Positions 1 through 9,645 of a stretch of 64,000 nucleotides of DNA are shown one piece after another. Each line of letters starts with the position of its first letter. The first letter of the stretch is position 1. The notes beneath the pieces are model-generated. The model was not told the origin of the DNA and did no database searches. It was given only the letters and a program-made list of their open reading frames with translations. The stretch lies in NCBI RefSeq assembly GCF_900460535.1, contig NZ_UHIL01000002.1, forward strand, positions 1,488,001 through 1,552,000, in the 5' to 3' direction. Source of the stretch: Vibrio parahaemolyticus (GTDB taxonomy: Bacteria > Pseudomonadota > Gammaproteobacteria > Enterobacterales > Vibrionaceae). A program made the position numbers and the translations under genes.

Positions 1-27
1 CGTTCGACAGCTGAGAGGGAATTAAGG

Positions 28-1371
28 GTGTTCAATAAAAATATACTATTAGTCACATTAGGAGTGGCGCTATTACTCCCAGCTTCAGTCTCCGCAGGGG
101 AGCTATTGAGCTTAGATAAAGGCGCAGCAAAAACCATTAACGTAAAACGCAACATCGACACCGTATTTGTCGCAGACACTCAAATTGCGGACTACAAGGT
201 AATCGCAAATGGGAAGCTCGTGATTTACGGTATCGGTCGTGGTGCAACGTCGATCATTGCTTATGACCGAGCCGGAAACGAAATTTATAACGCAGAAGTG
301 GTAGTCAACAAGAGTCTAAGACTTTTAAAGCAAACCATTATTGCGAGATATCCAGATGAAGACATTAAGCTGACCAATATTGGTGAGCAAATAGTCATTG
401 ATGGTGTTGTTAGCAGCGAAGAGATCAAAGACAAAGTTTACCGCCATGTTGGCGAGATGCTGAAAAAGAGTAAGCAAAGAAATACTTTTGAGCTTTCTGG
501 CGCAAATGGAGAATCCGTTGATCCGCTTGACTATACAGCTACTTACGTTTTCGAAGATATCATCAACAACCTAAAAGTGCTCACTACCGATCAAATCAAT
601 GTGAAGTTGACGGTTGCAGAGGTTTCGAGCTCATTCTTAACAGAACTCGGCGTGTCATACGCAGAGACGAATGGTAAGTCGATTGGCGGTGCTGGTCAGT
701 TCGTCAACAAAATTCTGGACTTTACGGCAGAAGATATCGTCGCGGTTATCTCAGCGAGTGGCAACGACAGTATCGGCCAAGTGCTGGCTGAGCCAAACTT
801 GTCGGTAATTTCTGGCGAATCGGCGAGCTTTCTTGTCGGTGGTGAAATCCCAATTACCGTTCGAGACAACGATGGTATTTCCGTAACTTATAAAGAATAC
901 GGGGTAAAGCTGTCTATGGTTGCTAAGGTGACAGATTCAGAAAACATCCGCCTGTCACTGCTACCAGAAGTGAGCTCGATTGATAAAACCAATGGTGTGA
1001 ACTCCGGTCTAGTTAGCGTCCCTTCGCTACGAACTCGAAAAGCTCAGACAACAGTTCAACTGAAAGATGGCCAAAGCTTCGTGTTAGCTGGCCTTTTAAC
1101 GTCGGAAGAGCAGGAGTCATTGGCAAAAATTCCTTATCTAGGCGACATCCCAATTCTTGGTGCGTTATTCAGTAAGACCAATACCGAAAGAAGAAAGACG
1201 GAGTTGATCATCGTCGCGACAGTTAATCTTGTCGACCCTGTCAAAGAAACCGACATCAAGCTGCCGAAGTTCGAGCGAACGAGTGACCTTGAGCGCTTGC
1301 TGAAGCTCGATCTTTCGAAAGTTGATGACGAAGAATTGGAAAATACGATAAAGGCGGGAGGCTTTAACTAA
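28..1371 (+). CDS. rcpA: Tad/Flp pilus outer-membrane secretin RcpA/CpaC
   Basis: This is the secretin that forms the outer-membrane channel for the Flp pilus. The 447-residue protein starts with a Sec signal peptide (cleavage near SVSAG). An N-terminal pilus/secretin domain follows (about residues 24-95), then a BON-like segment (about 100-150). The C-terminal secretin core runs from about 185 to 405 and includes the VLAEPNLSVISG stretch and the VPSLRTRKAQTTVQLKDGQS region typical of CpaC. The GTG start is preceded by GAGAGGGA. Its stop overlaps the next start (TAATG), so the two genes are translationally coupled. It is the first complete gene of a tad operon whose flp, prepilin-peptidase and rcpC genes should lie just outside the window. 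Confidence 0.93.
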   Translation: MFNKNILLVTLGVALLLPASVSAGELLSLDKGAAKTINVKRNIDTVFVADTQIADYKVIANGKLVIYGIGRGATSIIAYDRAGNEIYNAEVVVNKSLRLLKQTIIARYPDEDIKLTNIGEQIVIDGVVSSEEIKDKVYRHVGEMLKKSKQRNTFELSGANGESVDPLDYTATYVFEDIINNLKVLTTDQINVKLTVAEVSSSFLTELGVSYAETNGKSIGGAGQFVNKILDFTAEDIVAVISASGNDSIGQVLAEPNLSVISGESASFLVGGEIPITVRDNDGISVTYKEYGVKLSMVAKVTDSENIRLSLLPEVSSIDKTNGVNSGLVSVPSLRTRKAQTTVQLKDGQSFVLAGLLTSEEQESLAKIPYLGDIPILGALFSKTNTERRKTELIIVATVNLVDPVKETDIKLPKFERTSDLERLLKLDLSKVDDEELENTIKAGGFN

Positions 1372-1820
1372 TGAAGGCAAACCTATTATTGGTCGTTTCC
1401 GTTTTACTGACCGGTTGCTCGGTATCGGTAACCCCAAATAAAACGACGGTAGACACCATTGTGGAAACCTTTGAGTTTCGAGTCACCAACAAAGACGTGG
1501 CAATGGATAAGTCGGTTAACTTTGTTAATCAAATCAATAGCCAATACCCAAAGTCTACGTTTGCAATCAATTACGACACCGAAGAGAGTCAATTTGTTGA
1601 TGGTTTTGTAAAAGAAATCAAAGCCAAAGGCGTAAATAAACTGCAATACACACTGAACGCAAACAGTGAGGGAAAAGGTGTAAAAATCGTCGCGAAGTAT
1701 CACAAGATTCAAGAACAAACCTGTGGTGCTGTTTCATTCAATACTCTTAAAAATCATCCATTTGGATGCAGCTTGGAATACAACAGACGTTTGAGTATGA
1801 CGAATCCTGTCGTGGAGTAA
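1371..1820 (+). CDS. Tad locus lipoprotein (RcpB/CpaD position)
   Basis: This is a 149-residue lipoprotein. The N-terminus has a short hydrophobic stretch and a lipobox, LLTGC, with the lipidated Cys at residue 16. It sits between secretin and TadZ, where other tad loci carry RcpB/CpaD, an outer-membrane partner of the secretin. Sequence similarity to CpaD is not obvious by eye, so the role comes mainly from position and the lipobox. Two Cys near the C-terminus (QTCGAVSF and FGCSLEY) could form a disulfide. The start overlaps the secretin stop by one base. Confidence 0.75.
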   Translation: MKANLLLVVSVLLTGCSVSVTPNKTTVDTIVETFEFRVTNKDVAMDKSVNFVNQINSQYPKSTFAINYDTEESQFVDGFVKEIKAKGVNKLQYTLNANSEGKGVKIVAKYHKIQEQTCGAVSFNTLKNHPFGCSLEYNRRLSMTNPVVE

Positions 1821-1823
1821 AAA

Positions 1824-3023
1824 ATGGATTTAGATAACCTATTCAAAACGACTTCATCGAGTAAAGACAAAAAGAATAACACCATTGATCTGGTTGTTTC
1901 AGATGATATGGCTTTTCTGCAAGCGATCGATGAGCTCTATGCGATCGAAGGTTTCGCATCACCTCTTAAAGTAGATGATATCGATGATGAGAGTTGGCAC
2001 AAAACAAGCGCAGAAATAAAGCATGTCGTTCTTGATTTGCGAGATTGTGGCGAGCTTGTTTCGGAAGTGGCGGAAATATCTTCAAGATTAGATGTGAGCA
2101 TCTCTCTGATTGTGTTGAGCAACACGGACTCAATCTTGATGCGTGACAAAGTGCTGTCGTTAGGTGCGAACTACATTCTTTGGGATCCGGAACTTGATGG
2201 CTTGTTGGGCGCATTAAAAGAGTCTGGTAAAGACACATTTTCGCCAACGGTGAAGAAAAAGTCGCGAATCGCTAAAAGAGTCTTGATGCTTGGTAGTAAA
2301 GGCGGTGTTGGCGTGTCAACCATCAGTGCTTTTTTATCCCATAGCTTGAGCCAGCAAGCGAGCTTAAAAACGTTGCTTGTTGAACACGATACGCTGGCAT
2401 TAAATTCGGATATTTTCTTGGGTTTAAAAGGGCTAAAGGCGCAACAAAATAGCATCGATTTAAACCAATCTGAGCTCGATGCCGCAATTGCTGGGAGTTA
2501 TGTACACCCGATCAAAGACAAGCTTGATTTCCTTGCCCTTGAAAAGAACATTGCATGCATTAGTGACCATGCAGACTCTCTATTTAGAATTTCTAATGAG
2601 CTGGTGGATCAGTACAACTTCATCATAGATTCATTGCCTTTAAATGCGATAAACGAACTGACTTCAGAAGACATTAATGAAAGATACAACCGCATTTTTG
2701 TTGTCTGTGAACCTTCTGTTGCCTCGTTACGCGCTTACCACTCGATAAAGAAAAAATTAGGAAAGGCCGAGCATCGAATCATTTTTTCTATGACTCGATC
2801 GCAGAAGGATTACATGATGCCTCTCCAAGGCGCCAAAGAAAAAATTAAAGCGAAAGACACCATTGATTTCGTTTATGAAGCCAATTTGGAAAAGTTGATC
2901 ATCCAACAGGGCATTCACAACACGGCGAAAATTAAGTTCACCCCAGCTATTGCAAATATGGTGAATTCGCTGACTGGTAAAAAAGTCAAAGTGCAGAAAA
3001 AGTTCGCGTGGTTTAAGAAATGA
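1824..3023 (+). CDS. tadZ: TadZ/CpaE pilus localisation ATPase
   Basis: TadZ is a MinD/ParA-like ATPase that positions the Tad machine at the pole or membrane. The 399-residue protein has an N-terminal atypical receiver-like domain (about 20-130) and a C-terminal SIMIBI ATPase domain. The deviant Walker A motif is visible in MLGSKGGVGVSTIS (about residues 155-168). The end is basic and aromatic (KKFAWFKK), possibly a membrane anchor. The start lies 3 bases after the previous stop and the end overlaps tadA by 4 bases (ATGA). Confidence 0.9.
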   Translation: MDLDNLFKTTSSSKDKKNNTIDLVVSDDMAFLQAIDELYAIEGFASPLKVDDIDDESWHKTSAEIKHVVLDLRDCGELVSEVAEISSRLDVSISLIVLSNTDSILMRDKVLSLGANYILWDPELDGLLGALKESGKDTFSPTVKKKSRIAKRVLMLGSKGGVGVSTISAFLSHSLSQQASLKTLLVEHDTLALNSDIFLGLKGLKAQQNSIDLNQSELDAAIAGSYVHPIKDKLDFLALEKNIACISDHADSLFRISNELVDQYNFIIDSLPLNAINELTSEDINERYNRIFVVCEPSVASLRAYHSIKKKLGKAEHRIIFSMTRSQKDYMMPLQGAKEKIKAKDTIDFVYEANLEKLIIQQGIHNTAKIKFTPAIANMVNSLTGKKVKVQKKFAWFKK

Positions 3024-4285
3024 ATCACCTAAAAGAAGTTTATATTGACATAAGAGACGAAATCTTTGACGCGCTTGATGCCGCTTCTTTAGTCGATGTC
3101 GAGCCATTAGAGCTTGAAAGCCAATTAAAAGATTCCGTCAATATTCTTATCGAGAAAAAGCAACTGCAAATCAGCAGTTTGAAGCGTTTAGATCTCGTCA
3201 AAGCACTACTGGATGAACTTAAAGGTTTAGGACCGCTTCAAGCGTTGGTTGATAACGATGATATCTCGGACATTATGATCAATGGCCCGTCAGATATTTT
3301 CATCGAAATCAACGGCAAGGTAGAGAAGTCGCCAATCCAGTTCGTCAATGAAAAGCAGCTCAATACTATCGCCAAGCGCATTGCATCCAATGTAGGGCGT
3401 CGAATTGATGAATCGAAACCGCTCTGTGATGCGCGTTTAGAAGATGGTAGTCGTGTAAACATCGTAATACCACCTCTTGCGATTGATGGTACTTCAATCT
3501 CAATTCGTAAGTTTAAAGAGCAAAAAATCAAGTTGGAAAACTTGGTTCAGTTTGGCGCGCTGTCCGTTGAAATGGCGAAGCTACTTTCCATTGCGAGCCA
3601 CTGCAAGTGCAACATTCTTATTTCCGGTGGTACTGGTTCTGGTAAGACAACACTACTGAACGCTTTGTCAGGCTTTATCGGCAGTGGTGAACGTATTGTC
3701 ACCATTGAAGATGCTGCCGAACTTCAGTTGCAGCAGCCGCACATTGTGCGTTTGGAAACGCGCCAAGCAAGCGTCGAAGGTACTGGTGAAATTACCGCCC
3801 GAGATTTGGTGATTAACGCCCTTCGTATGCGACCAGACAGAATCATCGTCGGTGAGTGTCGTGGCGGTGAGGCATTTGAAATGCTTCAAGCGATGAACAC
3901 CGGTCACGATGGATCTATGTCAACACTGCACGCGAACACCCCTCGTGATGCAATTGCGCGTGTCGAGAGTATGGTAATGATGGCTACAGCAAGCCTACCG
4001 CTTGAGGCGATTCGTCGCACTATCGTGAGTGCGGTCGATCTGATCGTCCAAGTACGAAGACTGCATGATGGTAGTCGTAAAATATTGTTCATCAGCGAGA
4101 TCGTTGGCCTCGAAGGGGACAGCGTGGTGATGGAAGATATTTTCCGCTTTGAGAACAATGGCGTAGGTGATGAAGGAAAAATCTCAGGTGAGTTCCGAAC
4201 GCCAGGTCTTTCTAAACGTTCTGTGATTTATGAGAGAGCTAAGTTCTTCGGCTTAGATGGGGCACTTCAGGAGTTGTTCTCATGA
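3020..4285 (+). CDS. tadA: TadA/CpaF secretion ATPase
   Basis: TadA is the hexameric ATPase that powers assembly of the Flp pilus at the inner membrane. At 421 residues it has the usual GspE/VirB11-like layout: an N-terminal helical domain, the [15 protein letters not shown] segment, Walker [10 protein letters not shown] at about residues 203-211, an Asp-box region around [11 protein letters not shown], and Walker B/His-box residues around [16 protein letters not shown] and [12 protein letters not shown]. The start overlaps tadZ and the end overlaps tadB (ATGA), consistent with one polycistronic message. Confidence 0.96.
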   Translation: MNHLKEVYIDIRDEIFDALDAASLVDVEPLELESQLKDSVNILIEKKQLQISSLKRLDLVKALLDELKGLGPLQALVDNDDISDIMINGPSDIFIEINGKVEKSPIQFVNEKQLNTIAKRIASNVGRRIDESKPLCDARLEDGSRVNIVIPPLAIDGTSISIRKFKEQKIKLENLVQFGALSVEMAKLLSIASHCKCNILISGGTGSGKTTLLNALSGFIGSGERIVTIEDAAELQLQQPHIVRLETRQASVEGTGEITARDLVINALRMRPDRIIVGECRGGEAFEMLQAMNTGHDGSMSTLHANTPRDAIARVESMVMMATASLPLEAIRRTIVSAVDLIVQVRRLHDGSRKILFISEIVGLEGDSVVMEDIFRFENNGVGDEGKISGEFRTPGLSKRSVIYERAKFFGLDGALQELFS

Positions 4286-5196
4286 TGCTGATCGTCATTT
4301 CACTATGGGTTGCTGTCGCGTTATTCCTGTTTATTGGTCATGTGAAAAGACAAAAAGAAATCACGTCTATCATTGAACAGTCCAATACATTCGAGGGCGT
4401 TACTGGCTCCCGAGCGGTTATCGACTCGGAGAGTTTTGATGTTAGCTATAAAAAGAAAGTAAAGGACAAATTTAAGCAGCTGAAAAAGCTGCTGAGCCCA
4501 AATGCAGGACTAAAACTGATCGGCTTTTTCGCTGCGTCTTCGATAGCGGTTTACTGCGTTAATGACTGGTTTTTTATGTTTGAGTACTGGAAAGTGCTGC
4601 TGGCGTTAGAACCAATATTATTTGTGATGTTTATCCTCAAATTAAGTGGTATCCAAGCGCAGCGATTCAAGGACAACTTTCCAGATGCACTAAACATCCT
4701 GTCGGGTGCGCTCTCTTCGGGACAAAGTATTGTTCATGCCTTCGAATACGTAGGAACTCAGCTTGATAATGAAGTTGGCGAAGAGTTCAAAAAGATGTCA
4801 GAACGACTTCTGATTGGCGAAGACCCAGACGATGTATTGGCAAGAAGTGCAGCTTCGTTTCCTTACGTTGAGTACTTTTTCTTTGCCGCAACAATTCGAA
4901 TCAACTTGAGTCGAGGTGGGCAGCTAAAAGACGTGATTAACCGCATCAACCGAATCATGTTTGAAGCGAGGGCAATCGAGAAAAAGAAAAATGCGTTGAC
5001 GTCGGAAGCGCGTGCATCAGCAAAAATTATCGCGGCGTTGCCAGTTATCTTTATCATGATTTTGAAAGTGACCAGCCCGGAAAACTATAACTTCGTAATG
5101 TTTGAAGAAGGGGGAAAACCCATCTTTTATTACGTCTTGGTTAGTGAAGCTATTGGGTTCTTCTTTATCTACATGATATTAAGAGGAGTGAGGTAA
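4282..5196 (+). CDS. tadB: TadB inner-membrane pilus platform protein
   Basis: This is a GspF-family inner-membrane platform protein that pairs with TadC and the TadA ATPase. The 304 residues contain an N-terminal membrane helix, two helices near 75-120, the T2SSF core (about 135-260, with the typical FPDALNILSGALSSGQSI stretch), and two C-terminal helices. Its start overlaps tadA by 4 bases and its stop overlaps the tadC start by one base. Confidence 0.92.
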   Translation: MMLIVISLWVAVALFLFIGHVKRQKEITSIIEQSNTFEGVTGSRAVIDSESFDVSYKKKVKDKFKQLKKLLSPNAGLKLIGFFAASSIAVYCVNDWFFMFEYWKVLLALEPILFVMFILKLSGIQAQRFKDNFPDALNILSGALSSGQSIVHAFEYVGTQLDNEVGEEFKKMSERLLIGEDPDDVLARSAASFPYVEYFFFAATIRINLSRGGQLKDVINRINRIMFEARAIEKKKNALTSEARASAKIIAALPVIFIMILKVTSPENYNFVMFEEGGKPIFYYVLVSEAIGFFFIYMILRGVR

Positions 5197-6062
5197 TGGT
5201 TGATATTAAGTTAATCTTCTTAGCGCTCGGTTTAATTATCTCGTTATCTGTCGCGTATTACTCGTTAAAGGTGTTTGATAAAACCAAAGCAAATATCTCA
5301 ACAAAAAAGATTATTGACTCAACCCAAGAAAAAACGCCTTTTGTTGACAAATTATCGTTACATCTTTCTCGATTATCTTTTAATAAAGAAGAAACAAAAA
5401 ATAACTTGGTTAGAGCAGGTATTCATAGCGAGTTTATTGCTCAAGCTTATTATCTATTGAAAATTATACCCTTGGTTTTTTGTTTGGCGTTTATTGGCTA
5501 CTCCTACATTCAAGGAGAGATGGAGTTTTCATCCGCGTTTATTTCATTCTCGCTTTCTATGCTTGTTTGTTTGATCGCGCCGGATATGTATATCTCATCG
5601 CGAGGGAATGCAAACGTGAGACATGTAAGTAGTCGGCTGCCTTTCTTACTGGATTTAATGAACGTTTGTGTACACACGGGGATGACGTTAGAAGCAAGCT
5701 TGGATTACTTGTCGAACGAGCTAAAAACGGTCGATGAAAACCTTGCTTATGTCGTTAAGAAAACGTCAGAACGGGCCAAAATTGTTGGGTTAGACCGAGC
5801 TCTCACCGAGTTTTACGACTTAGTCCCAACGACGGAAGCACAAAGCTTCGTCATGACGCTTACTCAAAGCTTAAAGTACGGGTCATCCGTGGGTGCAGTG
5901 TTAGCCTCTCTTGCTTCTGATATTCGAGAAATAAACATGCTCGAACTGGAAGAGAAAATCGGCAAGATGGGGGCAAAAATGTCGATCCCAATGATCGCTT
6001 TTATCATGATTCCTATTGTTGTTCTAATCGCAGCGCCAGGGATAATGAGGATGCTAGGATAA
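5196..6062 (+). CDS. tadC: TadC inner-membrane pilus platform protein
   Basis: This is the second GspF-family platform protein of the Tad apparatus, 288 residues long. It has an N-terminal helix, paired helices at about 85-130, and the T2SSF core with LPFLLDLMNVCVHTGMTLEASLDYL. A last helix, MIAFIMIPIVVLIAAPGIM, ends the protein. It is one-base coupled to both tadB and tadD. The first 250 bases are more AT-rich than the rest of the operon. Confidence 0.92.
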   Translation: MVDIKLIFLALGLIISLSVAYYSLKVFDKTKANISTKKIIDSTQEKTPFVDKLSLHLSRLSFNKEETKNNLVRAGIHSEFIAQAYYLLKIIPLVFCLAFIGYSYIQGEMEFSSAFISFSLSMLVCLIAPDMYISSRGNANVRHVSSRLPFLLDLMNVCVHTGMTLEASLDYLSNELKTVDENLAYVVKKTSERAKIVGLDRALTEFYDLVPTTEAQSFVMTLTQSLKYGSSVGAVLASLASDIREINMLELEEKIGKMGAKMSIPMIAFIMIPIVVLIAAPGIMRMLG

Positions 6063-7150
6063 TGAATATAAAAAACTATTTCTCTCTTTTGGTGTTACTT
6101 TTTTTAAGTGGTTGTTCAACTATCGATCAAGAATTAGTAACAAAAGAAAAATTACTGACTAACTCTGGTCAAACTGAACAGCTTATTGAATTTTATAAAG
6201 CGAACTTAGTCGAAGTCCCGAGTTATAAGATAAAACTGATCAATTTATATTTGGATAATAAAGACCAAAAATCCGCTGAGTTATACATAAACACTCTAGA
6301 GAAAAAGGATCTTAAAGACCCAGATATTATTTATATCTTAGCTAAGCTTGAATATTTAAAATCCAATTACGATGCGAGTGAACGTTACTTAGAAGAGTAT
6401 TTAGATAATGGCGGTCCAGAGGGTGATTACTACCTTCTAAAAGGCAAAATACTTGCGCGTAAAAAAGACTACGATGGTGCAATTTCTCACTTCAATGACA
6501 GTAAGAAGAATGGCGCATCAGACCGTGAGGCAAACAACAATATTGCAGTAGTGATGATGTTGCAAGGCAGACCAGAGCCCGCGATGGAGCTGCTCTATGG
6601 CTTGTTTGCTGCCAATCCAAATGATGAAAAGGTACGTTCAAATCTCCTTTTGGCGTCGACTCGGTCGAATCGTCCGGATGTGGCGTTGGAGGTTTTGAAA
6701 CACGACAGTAGCGAGCAAGACGCACGAGTCAAACTGAAAAAGCTCATGAAGAGCGTTAAACCTCTGAATAAAAAAATAGATACAAAAGTTCCACCCAAAC
6801 AGGTCGCGAAGTCAAAGGAAAAGAAAAATATGGAAATGGATACGAAATCTGTCGATTTGAAACCAAAGTACGTAGCGCGCTCAGTATTAGACCCGCAAAA
6901 CTTACGTCCTAAAGCGCCGTCAATTTATCGAATTCAAGTATTAGCAACCTATAAAGTCATTCCGTCAGATTACCTAAATTACCTGAAAGGCAACTATGGC
7001 AAAGTGTATTCCTACACTCACGGCTTATGGAAGCGTTATTGCGTTGGTGAGTTTAGCGATATAGATGATGCAAAGAAGTTTCTTGAAAACATGAATATCA
7101 AAGGTGCTTTTGTCGTTGATTACACGAAGAAAAGGTACGTTGAATTATGA
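6062..7150 (+). CDS. tadD: TadD TPR lipoprotein with C-terminal SPOR-like domain
   Basis: TadD is a TPR lipoprotein needed for pilus biogenesis. The signal peptide ends in a lipobox, LFLSGC (Cys at about residue 19). TPR-like helices run from about 30 to 210, followed by a Lys-rich linker (about 215-275). The last 75 residues begin IYRIQVLATYKV and end in a short beta/alpha unit with FSDIDDAKKFLENM, which resembles a SPOR peptidoglycan-binding domain. Simple TadD proteins are usually shorter and end after the TPRs, so this tail looks like an addition. The end overlaps tadE by 4 bases. Confidence 0.85.
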   Translation: MNIKNYFSLLVLLFLSGCSTIDQELVTKEKLLTNSGQTEQLIEFYKANLVEVPSYKIKLINLYLDNKDQKSAELYINTLEKKDLKDPDIIYILAKLEYLKSNYDASERYLEEYLDNGGPEGDYYLLKGKILARKKDYDGAISHFNDSKKNGASDREANNNIAVVMMLQGRPEPAMELLYGLFAANPNDEKVRSNLLLASTRSNRPDVALEVLKHDSSEQDARVKLKKLMKSVKPLNKKIDTKVPPKQVAKSKEKKNMEMDTKSVDLKPKYVARSVLDPQNLRPKAPSIYRIQVLATYKVIPSDYLNYLKGNYGKVYSYTHGLWKRYCVGEFSDIDDAKKFLENMNIKGAFVVDYTKKRYVEL

Positions 7151-7689
7151 TCAAGTTTCAAAAAGGAAGTTTGACGGTCGAAGTTGCGATGGGCTTACCC
7201 GTTTTGATCATGGTGCTATTTACCTGGTTTGACTTGTCTGTACTTACGTATTCGATGGGTGTAACCGACCATGCGCTGACGACAGCTGTGATGAGTAGTA
7301 AAAAACAAGGTAGTTCTAGCAACTCGGAAAAAGTGGACTATCAAGATGTGGTCAAAACCAAACTAGAATCTAGCGGTGGTGCCTTATGGTCGAAGGTTGT
7401 TGACCATTCATCGGTATCTGCATCGGTCTATTACTTTAAAAATTTGTCTGATTTTGTTCAATGTAACCGTAGCGGCCAAGCCTTAGATGATTGCCCCAAT
7501 GTTAAAAAGGGCGATGCAGTGGCGAACTCAGTCAATATGCCGATAGCCATCTATCAATTGAGTTTCACTTATCACCCTTTGTTTAACTTTGTTATGCCAA
7601 GCATGAGCATTAATCGAGAGATGGTCGCAGTTCAAGAATATGAACGATGCACTTTCAAATTAGGTGAGGAGATCACTTGTGGTGGCTAA
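7147..7689 (+). CDS. tadE: TadE minor pseudopilin
   Basis: TadE is a minor pseudopilin with a class IVb-like hydrophobic N-terminus. The sequence KGSLTVEVAMGLPVLIMVLF shows a processing-type Gly-Ser junction, a Glu near +5 and a single membrane helix. The rest (about 40-180) is an exported domain with four Cys that could pair (CNRSGQALDDC and CTFKLGEEITC). The start overlaps tadD by 4 bases and the end overlaps tadF. Confidence 0.87.
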   Translation: MIKFQKGSLTVEVAMGLPVLIMVLFTWFDLSVLTYSMGVTDHALTTAVMSSKKQGSSSNSEKVDYQDVVKTKLESSGGALWSKVVDHSSVSASVYYFKNLSDFVQCNRSGQALDDCPNVKKGDAVANSVNMPIAIYQLSFTYHPLFNFVMPSMSINREMVAVQEYERCTFKLGEEITCGG

Positions 7690-8257
7690 GTCGAAACAAA
7701 CCGGAGCCTTTATCGTTGAACTCGCATTGGTATTACTCTTTTTTGGTTCAATCATTGCCATGCATATCAACTACACGATCGCAGTAAACAAGAAAGGGCA
7801 GTTGGATAGAGTGGTTTATTCCATCGTAAGCGTCATAAGCGAGCGTCGACAGTTGTTCGCCAACGAACTTAATATTTGTGGTGAGAACGGTAGACATTGT
7901 GAGGCACAAGTAAATAACGCGTTTTACATGGCGAAAGGCATGCTGAAACGTACGTTACCAGATTTTGATGCCAGCGAATTAGGCATGAGAATCACGGAGC
8001 TCTCGTTAGAAGAAAAGGACACTAAGCTCGTTACGTTTACCAACTTCAAAGGCAAAACAGAAGATTGTAATTTTCCAGATCTGAAGGAAATCACGGTGGC
8101 AGAAGCGAAGAAGCTATTACCACTGACGACACAGAACCGACGTCTTCCGCTTTATCACGTATCTCTATGCTACAAAACACCTTTCAATATCATCGGTGTA
8201 ATGCGTGGTGAGCCGATCAAGGTTGTGACCAGTTCATACTCATTTGCAAGGATTTAA
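7679..8257 (+). CDS. tadF: TadF minor pseudopilin
   Basis: TadF is a TadE-like membrane-anchored pseudopilin. The N-terminus, SKQTGAFIVELALVLLFFGSIIA, is the type IVb signal and anchor helix. The longest frame opens at GTG 7664, but the Shine-Dalgarno stretch AGGTGAGGAG (7662-7671) overlaps that codon. The start is therefore more likely GTG 7679 or GTG 7682, inside the end of tadE. The product is about 192 residues with an exported domain carrying several Cys (LNICGENGRHCEAQ, EDCNFPD). Confidence 0.85.
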   Translation: MVAKSKQTGAFIVELALVLLFFGSIIAMHINYTIAVNKKGQLDRVVYSIVSVISERRQLFANELNICGENGRHCEAQVNNAFYMAKGMLKRTLPDFDASELGMRITELSLEEKDTKLVTFTNFKGKTEDCNFPDLKEITVAEAKKLLPLTTQNRRLPLYHVSLCYKTPFNIIGVMRGEPIKVVTSSYSFARI

Positions 8258-8258
8258 T

Positions 8259-9644
8259 ATGAAGGGCTTCACTAAGCAGAAAGGAGTGGCTGGAATCATA
8301 TTTGTTTCGTTTCTCCCTATATTAATCATCACGTTCTCATTTTCTGTCGGTTACACACAACGTTTACTTGCGCACTCAAAAATCGAAGAAGCGGCGGAAG
8401 TAGCAAGTCTTGCTTTGATCGCAAGCCCTGGTAAAGACAATAAAGACGACCAGGACTATGCGCAGAGAATTGTTGATTTATACATTACTGACAACATCAG
8501 CGATATCGAGATCAGCGTATCCACCAAAAAGTGTGAATACAAAGATGGCTGTGTTCAACGGAATAATGAGCTATCACCATTTGCTGACTTCACCGTTGTC
8601 GCGACTGCGGAGCATGACTCGTGGATCTCACACAACGAAATTGGTGTAGAACCCAAGTTCAAGGTCTCTGGTGACTCGATTACGAGAAAATACCTACCTC
8701 AGCCCGTTGATATCTACTTCATATTGGATACCAGTCAATCGATGAGTAACCCATGGTATGGTGAAAGAAACAAGACTCAAATGCAGGTCGTAAAAGATAC
8801 GATTACCAGAGTCGTTAAAGAGTTGGAGAACTTCAAAACCGGTCCGGATAAGAAAAGTCGAGTTGCGCTTTTAACGTATAACGCCTACAACGCAAAGTTC
8901 GATAAAGGCGCTGGTCGAGTGAAGTTATACGATTATGCAAGTGAGTTTTCTCACACTGAAGCGTCATTTGAAAGCATTGTCGATAAGATGTTTGATAAGT
9001 CTGTAGTAGAGCAAAAGCCGCACTATGCTAGTGATTATAATAAGTCGCAGGATATCCCTCTGACTGATAAATATCAGGAATTTATTGATATTCTAAACTC
9101 CAACAAAGTGATGCCAGCAAGAGGTGGCGGTACTCAATCATGGCTCGGTTTAATTGCTGCGGCGAAAGAAGCGGATAAAGTTAAAAAGGAAGATCGAAAC
9201 CCAGAACAAGTGTTTATTATTCTTTCTGATGGTGCAGATACAGATGTGCAATTCCCGATGGGACTGAATAGAAATAGATCTTATAGAGATAAGTATGACG
9301 TCGTGACTAAATATTACGTAGACCAGTATGATGGGCGAACTTATTATTATCAGGTTTATGACAAATTCTTAAAGTCATTAGTGGGTGAGCATGGTTTGTG
9401 TGAAAGCCTTAAGAAAAGAATATCTAGTAAAGAAAATAAGTTTCAAAGTGAACATGCGAAGCTAGAGGGTGAAAAAACCAAGGTCACCATGGGCGTAATA
9501 GGTGTTAACTACAACGTACAAAAAGATGATGGTTTCGGTGAGTGCGTTGGTGAGAAAAACATTTATCATGCGAAAAATGGTAAAGACGTTTACAAATATA
9601 TATTAAATCTGATTAACGAAGAAACAGGACGATTAAAAGATTAA
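8259..9644 (+). CDS. tadG: TadG pseudopilin-like protein with vWA domain
   Basis: TadG has a single N-terminal membrane helix after the TadE-like motif QKGVAGIIFVSFLP and a large exported von Willebrand factor A domain. The MIDAS motif DTSQSMS begins at about residue 157, and the second acidic MIDAS site fits FIILSDGADTD near residue 325. The ATG at 8259 is preferred over an upstream TTG at 8244 because AAGGA (8248-8252) lies 6 bases before it and it begins right after the tadF stop. The product is about 461 residues. Confidence 0.88.
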   Translation: MKGFTKQKGVAGIIFVSFLPILIITFSFSVGYTQRLLAHSKIEEAAEVASLALIASPGKDNKDDQDYAQRIVDLYITDNISDIEISVSTKKCEYKDGCVQRNNELSPFADFTVVATAEHDSWISHNEIGVEPKFKVSGDSITRKYLPQPVDIYFILDTSQSMSNPWYGERNKTQMQVVKDTITRVVKELENFKTGPDKKSRVALLTYNAYNAKFDKGAGRVKLYDYASEFSHTEASFESIVDKMFDKSVVEQKPHYASDYNKSQDIPLTDKYQEFIDILNSNKVMPARGGGTQSWLGLIAAAKEADKVKKEDRNPEQVFIILSDGADTDVQFPMGLNRNRSYRDKYDVVTKYYVDQYDGRTYYYQVYDKFLKSLVGEHGLCESLKKRISSKENKFQSEHAKLEGEKTKVTMGVIGVNYNVQKDDGFGECVGEKNIYHAKNGKDVYKYILNLINEETGRLKD

Positions 9645-9645
9645 A

